Below are positions 59,503 to 64,000 of a stretch of DNA of 64,000 nucleotides, piece by piece. Source of the stretch: Labia minor (taxonomy: Eukaryota; Arthropoda; Insecta; Dermaptera; Spongiphoridae); NCBI GenBank assembly GCA_963082975.1, contig OY720350.1, forward strand, positions 22,415,875 to 22,479,874, written 5' to 3'. Every line of letters starts with the position of its first letter. Positions within the stretch are counted from its first letter, which is position 1. Under the pieces are notes generated by a model, which worked only from the letters and a program-made list of their open reading frames with translations, was not told where the DNA came from and did no database searches. A program made the translations under genes and the position numbers.

Positions 59503-60283
59503 CTAGAAAAAAAGAAACATACAAATTAGTATAAAATAGGTTGATAAATTATTTATTAAATTTTTATTTTATTTAATTTTTTTCCAAATATATTTTATAA
59601 AGTTTCACTAAAAAAAAACAAATTTTCATAAATTATAAATAATTGAAGAATTTTTTTTTTAATTTTTTAAAGTAAAGAATTAATTATCTTAAAAAATGGG
59701 TAATGTATAATATAATTAAAATTAAATGAAAAAAATAGATTTTATGAAAATAGTACTATCTGCAATCTAGCGGCTTTTTAATGAACTATTTTCATTTTAA
59801 AAAGATATTTTTTTTAAATCTATTTTTTTTAAACATTTAAATGAAATACATGTAATACATTTAAGGAAATTATTAATACATAAATTATAAACTTCTTCCT
59901 ATTCGATATAATGAAATCATGATGAGACGACCATTTTTAAAACTTTTTTCCATATGATTGCAAAGAATAGGTATATACTATAATTATAAAACATTAAATA
60001 TTTATGTAATTTTTTTTTTCTTACAAGTAAATAAATCTCAAGTTCTTAATTAAGTTAAATAATTAAATTCTTAATGTATATGAAAATATTGAAAGTTCAT
60101 TTTTAATAAAAAAAAGTAAAACCTATGCAATGTTTTTTTACAATGTATTAACTAAAGAAGAACCGTAATTTTAAAATTAAATTTGTAAAAAAAATCTAAA
60201 TAAAATAAATGACAAAATTTCAAGTTTAAATAATGCTATAAAATTATATTATTGACATTGATCAGTTTCTATTAGCTTATCGA

Positions 60284-60345
60284 ATGTAATGGCGTGGGAT
60301 GAGGATGGTTGGAGGATTAAGAGTAAATTCATAGATAAATAGATT
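60284..60345 (+). repeat. Probable RTE-like 3' scrap
   Basis: GGATGAGGATGGTTGGAGGA and a following AGATAAATAGATTAGA resemble the C-terminus and (GATA)-like tail of the RTE family; weaker than the others. Confidence 0.3.
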
Positions 60346-62030
60346 AGACTTTGCTTATGTAGATGACATTCTGGCTAGTCGACGGGATTAAACCTCGTAG
60401 ATGCATATCCGGTGACTGTAAGTAGAGTATCTGATTACTTCTAGTCAAGAATTTTATCTCAAAAGCTTACAGATTGAATATCTATCCAAGATTGGATCCA
60501 TCTGAAGAGTTGAATTTATATGTTTCTTTAGAATTTTTGGATAATTGTAGCTAATGTGTATAATCAATATATAATACTTGAAAGAGATCAACAAATTAAT
60601 AAAACAAAAGTAATTTAATAAATAATATAAATAATCTAGCATACCCAGATTTTAATTTTAATGAATTTAAATCTAATTTTCATAAATATTTATTTTTACA
60701 TTACGAAATTTTGACATTTTATTAATATAAAAATAACAATAATCAGGAAAACATTCGTATTCATATTTTTTCTTTTCATTTTTGAAATTTATTTTAATGA
60801 CTGGAATGAGCCGTCACGTTCCCATAAAATATAAAAAAATATTAATCATCAATATATAATTTATATTACAACAATTTAAATATTATATTTAAATATTCAT
60901 ATTATATGTATACCACATATTAAGCCTCCTTCCATCTCCCGACGATTAACATCTGCATCAACAGCTGCGACAGTTCTTTTCAGACCCCCCACTCAGGAAT
61001 ATCATCCACTTCATGAAGATCAGTAATTTCTAACTCATACCATATTATGGTCAACGTCATCTACTTTGTATCACATTGAAACCGTATGTATTCAATTATC
61101 ACAAAATTATTGAAATAATTTACAATTACTATTTTATATCGTATATATATTCAGTACCAAGATGGTTTAAATTTCATGATTTTTATCAATTAAATATTAT
61201 TTTTGATTTTCAGTATTTGTGACAAATTATTTTGATATTTTAAATAAACTAATAAAAGCCGTAAATGATTTGAAACAAACATTTTATAAGAGTTATTAAT
61301 TTTTATTTTCTTAAACATTTTTCATTGATTTAATTTAAATTTGGTATCTTTTGAGATTTCTTTAATCCTTTAGAAATTTTCTCTTTTCAATTTTTAAAAT
61401 GCAAAATTCAAATGTATTCAACGGTGTGAATTTTTCAATAGAAATGCAATTAAATTGAATAGAAAATAAGTAAATAAATATTTATGATATATTATCACAT
61501 ATATCTTCTTTTAAATAAATACTTATAATATTACACATATTATTAATGTTAAATATAAATATAAACTTATGTATAGATTACCCATAAATTATTTTATTAA
61601 TTTATAACGAAACATTCATTTTTTTATACTATATTCTTAAATTCAGATTAAATCTAATTGTTCAGGGGATGGATCATATACTAGTCTGATTTGACTTTTT
61701 TAAATCAATCAAAATTAGATCTGATCAGATCCCCATTCAAATCTTTTTACAGCATTTATAGCCTTTATTCTACTTTTTATTTGATATTTTTAAGTTTTTG
61801 TTTGACATTTAATTGTAACAAGTAACCTTTTCAATTTTGTGTAATTATAAACCCACCTAGCACATTCTCAAGACTAAATCCTCTTTTAAAAACTGAAAAA
61901 ATAGCTTGACAGAAAAGATTGTGGTTGAAAGAAGGCTTCATTACTGGAACAAACGTTATTTTTAACTTAAAAAATATATTATATTCAAAAGTATTCTTGT
62001 ATATTTTTTAATTAAATTATGATTTTTAAT
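60346..62030. other. Upstream side of the visible MCT exons, no exon recognised
   Basis: Presumably a long intron. One patch (60919-61075) is richer in G+C and partly open on the minus strand (AAVDADVNRREMEGG) but matches nothing I know and contains a frame break. Confidence 0.4.
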
Positions 62031-62404
62031 TTTTTACCCATCGACGATAGGAAGGGAAGGTATTGTTAACTAATGGCTGTCCTTCTGTCCTTCTGTCCGT
62101 TGTGTATCCGTATAGACGTGTACAGCTTGAACGGCTCAACGGATTTTGATAAAATGTGGAAGTGGTAGTTTACAAAATATTAATTTTATATTCATTGTCG
62201 GAAAATATTTCACTTAAAATATAGTAGTAATTAGTAATTAAACAAAAAATAAAACCCAAAATAATATAATTTAGTCATTTTAATTAAAGTTTTAAAAATA
62301 TTTTTTTATTTTGGATACATTAAACTATATATATATAATGTTTTTTGGAAATTAATTTATTTCAAATCGGCGGTCGGTTCTGTGCCTGGCCACAGCTCAT
62401 TATT
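62031..62404 (+). mobile_element. HINE-A copy 6, degenerate
   Basis: TTTTTACCCATCGACGATAG at the start and GGCGGTCGGTT plus TGCCTGGCCACAG near the end mark an old copy about half the normal length, with a large internal deletion. Confidence 0.7.
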
Positions 62405-63210
62405 TTCTAAACAAATTTGCTTGTAATTTATACTTTTAGGATAAATTGAAAATAAAATTAACAATAAACTTAATAAGTATTTTATAAAGTTGCATATAGT
62501 GAATATATATATTAAATAAAAATAATCAATAATTATAAATAAAAAGTAACTAAATTTAAAATTTTTTTAAATAAAAAATCAAATCAAATCTTTAATAAAA
62601 AATAAATAAAAATCAAATTAAAATTTCTATTAACATCATTTTATATGGAATTTGTCAATTTTATAATTTTCAACAAAAATTCATAGAGAATTATAGCTAA
62701 AAATTGAAAATCTTAAGTTTTTTTAAATAAATTTTAAATCAGGCATTCAAACTCATAATATCACAAACGATAAAATCAAAGGTTCTCGAACTGTGGTAGA
62801 TGTACCACAGATGTGGTAGGTGGTATCTTTGAACGGTGGTACCTACAGTTACTACCTACAGTTACTTTTAATAACAAAATAATTTTAGTGGTAAATGAAC
62901 CGTTGTTGAAAGCATATTCAAATATTCAAAATATTAATAAAATACATGAATTTTAGAAAAATTATACCAACATATTAAATGATAATTGATAGTTGATAAT
63001 TCATTCTTTATCAAATGTTACATTAAAGTTTCTTTATATTGGTATTGATTTGATTGAATTATTCCAAAGTGATGGGGAGTTTTATCATATTATTTTATAC
63101 TAGGTAAATTATTCATTATATTAATAGTGAAGAGAAAAAAAAATGTTATTAATTCACACATATGGTTAGTAAAATATTAGATAAAATATATTTCTATGAT
63201 AATAAATTCA

Positions 63211-63239
63211 CTTTTTTTTTTTTTTTTTTTTTTTTTTTT
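63211..63239. repeat. Poly(T) tract
   Basis: Twenty-nine T residues in a row; could be the poly(A) trace of a minus-strand retroposon, but no body is recognisable beside it. Confidence 0.8.
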
Positions 63240-63644
63240 GTGTTTGCTTATTCAGTCATTTACCCAATTTTCTTATCATAGTATTCTTTGATCAATACTA
63301 TGATTAATTTCTAGTTTAAATATTTCTTCAAATTTTTCATTGATAAAATAGATTATCAAAATATATTAATTTTCATTTTCTCTTAATTTCAAGTGTTTTG
63401 GTAAAAGGACGATGGAATGACCTATTAAATTGAATAATTTTATAAAGGAATTAAATCATGACATTTGAAAATGAAGTTTATTGATATAAGATAGGATTTG
63501 TTTGATTTGTTGGTCATCTTGACATTATTTTAAAAATTTAAACTCCATTGAGAAATTATAATTTAATAAAAAAAAAAATTAATAAATATGTAGGTATTAT
63601 AAATAATTCTAAGTTGCAATGAAATCAAATATTTATATTTTAAT

Positions 63645-64000
63645 TTTTTACCGACCGACGATAGTAAGGGATGTATTGTTTTCACACCAAATTTCACATG
63701 TGGAGATTTTTACATATCTCCACGAATCATGCATTTTCTAAACAGAAAAAAGTATTTTTAGCATGATGTCTGTCCGTCCGTCTGTCCGTCTGTCCGTCTG
63801 TCCGGCCGTCCGTCCGTATAGATGTGTACAGCCTGAACGGCTCAACCGATTTTGATGAAATTTGGTATATTTACTTAATGCATCAGTGGGATGAATTGAT
63901 CAACTTTTGGTGCAATTCCGGAAACCGGAAGTGGTAGTATTAGCGATCGACGATAGGAAGGAAAGGGTTATTTTCACACCAAAGGAGATTTTTTTATATA
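63645..64000 (+). mobile_element. HINE-A copy 7, cut by the window edge
   Basis: Matches HINE-A copies 1 and 2 from the TTTTTACCGACCGACG start through the GTCC/GTCT core; the 3' part lies outside the window. Confidence 0.85.

Noticed and set aside
60919..61075. First coding exon of the MCT-like gene
   Set aside because: No DGGWGW-type motif or membrane helix, a frame break, and no phase match to the exon at 59502.

Overview
This is a eukaryotic nuclear window from a very AT-rich arthropod, most likely an insect. The genes are split by GT-AG introns, there is a eukaryotic tRNA-Gly, and the repeats are R4/Dong, R1 and RTE-type non-LTR elements, mariner, hAT and Helentron-like elements. I cannot name the species.

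Host genes. Three can be read, all on the minus strand. (1) A complete 15-exon gene for a nose-resistant-to-fluoxetine (NRF-6)-type multi-pass membrane acyltransferase lies at 23391..44573. Every splice phase closes, giving 743 residues. (2) The last nine coding exons of an SLC16-type monocarboxylate transporter lie at 50114..59502; its start lies outside the window (above 64000). (3) A tRNA-Gly(CCC), 54920..54990, sits inside an intron of the transporter gene on the same strand.

Layout. 1-8.1 kb is non-coding, with a TTAA-flanked foldback element, two hAT-type elements with 8-bp target duplications and the first Helentron-like copies. 8.1-11.0 kb is a 5'-truncated R1-clade retrotransposon (minus). 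13.4-16.5 kb is a nearly complete R4/Dong-like retrotransposon with an intact 955-codon frame, placed in TAA repeats. 16.9-22.1 kb is a cluster of Helentron-like elements that includes a remnant of a Helentron endonuclease. 23.4-44.6 kb is the NRF gene, its introns loaded with SINEs, a mariner derivative, RTE 3' ends and nested Helentron-like elements. 44.6-49.5 kb is plain AT-rich intergenic DNA. 49.5-64 kb is the transporter gene with intronic repeats and its 5' side.

Most interesting signal. Three otherwise different short repeat families (here A, B and C) share one architecture: a TTTTTAC start, sub-terminal inverted repeats, a tetranucleotide or dinucleotide microsatellite core, a short 3' hairpin and a CTTATT end. 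This is the build of Helentron-associated interspersed elements (HINE/DINE-1-like). They are nested inside one another up to three deep at 37.9-39.6 kb, and the window also holds a decayed Helentron endonuclease (19.35-19.75 kb) ending 7 bp from the end of an A copy. No new protein-coding system was found; the novelty lies in this repeat ecology.
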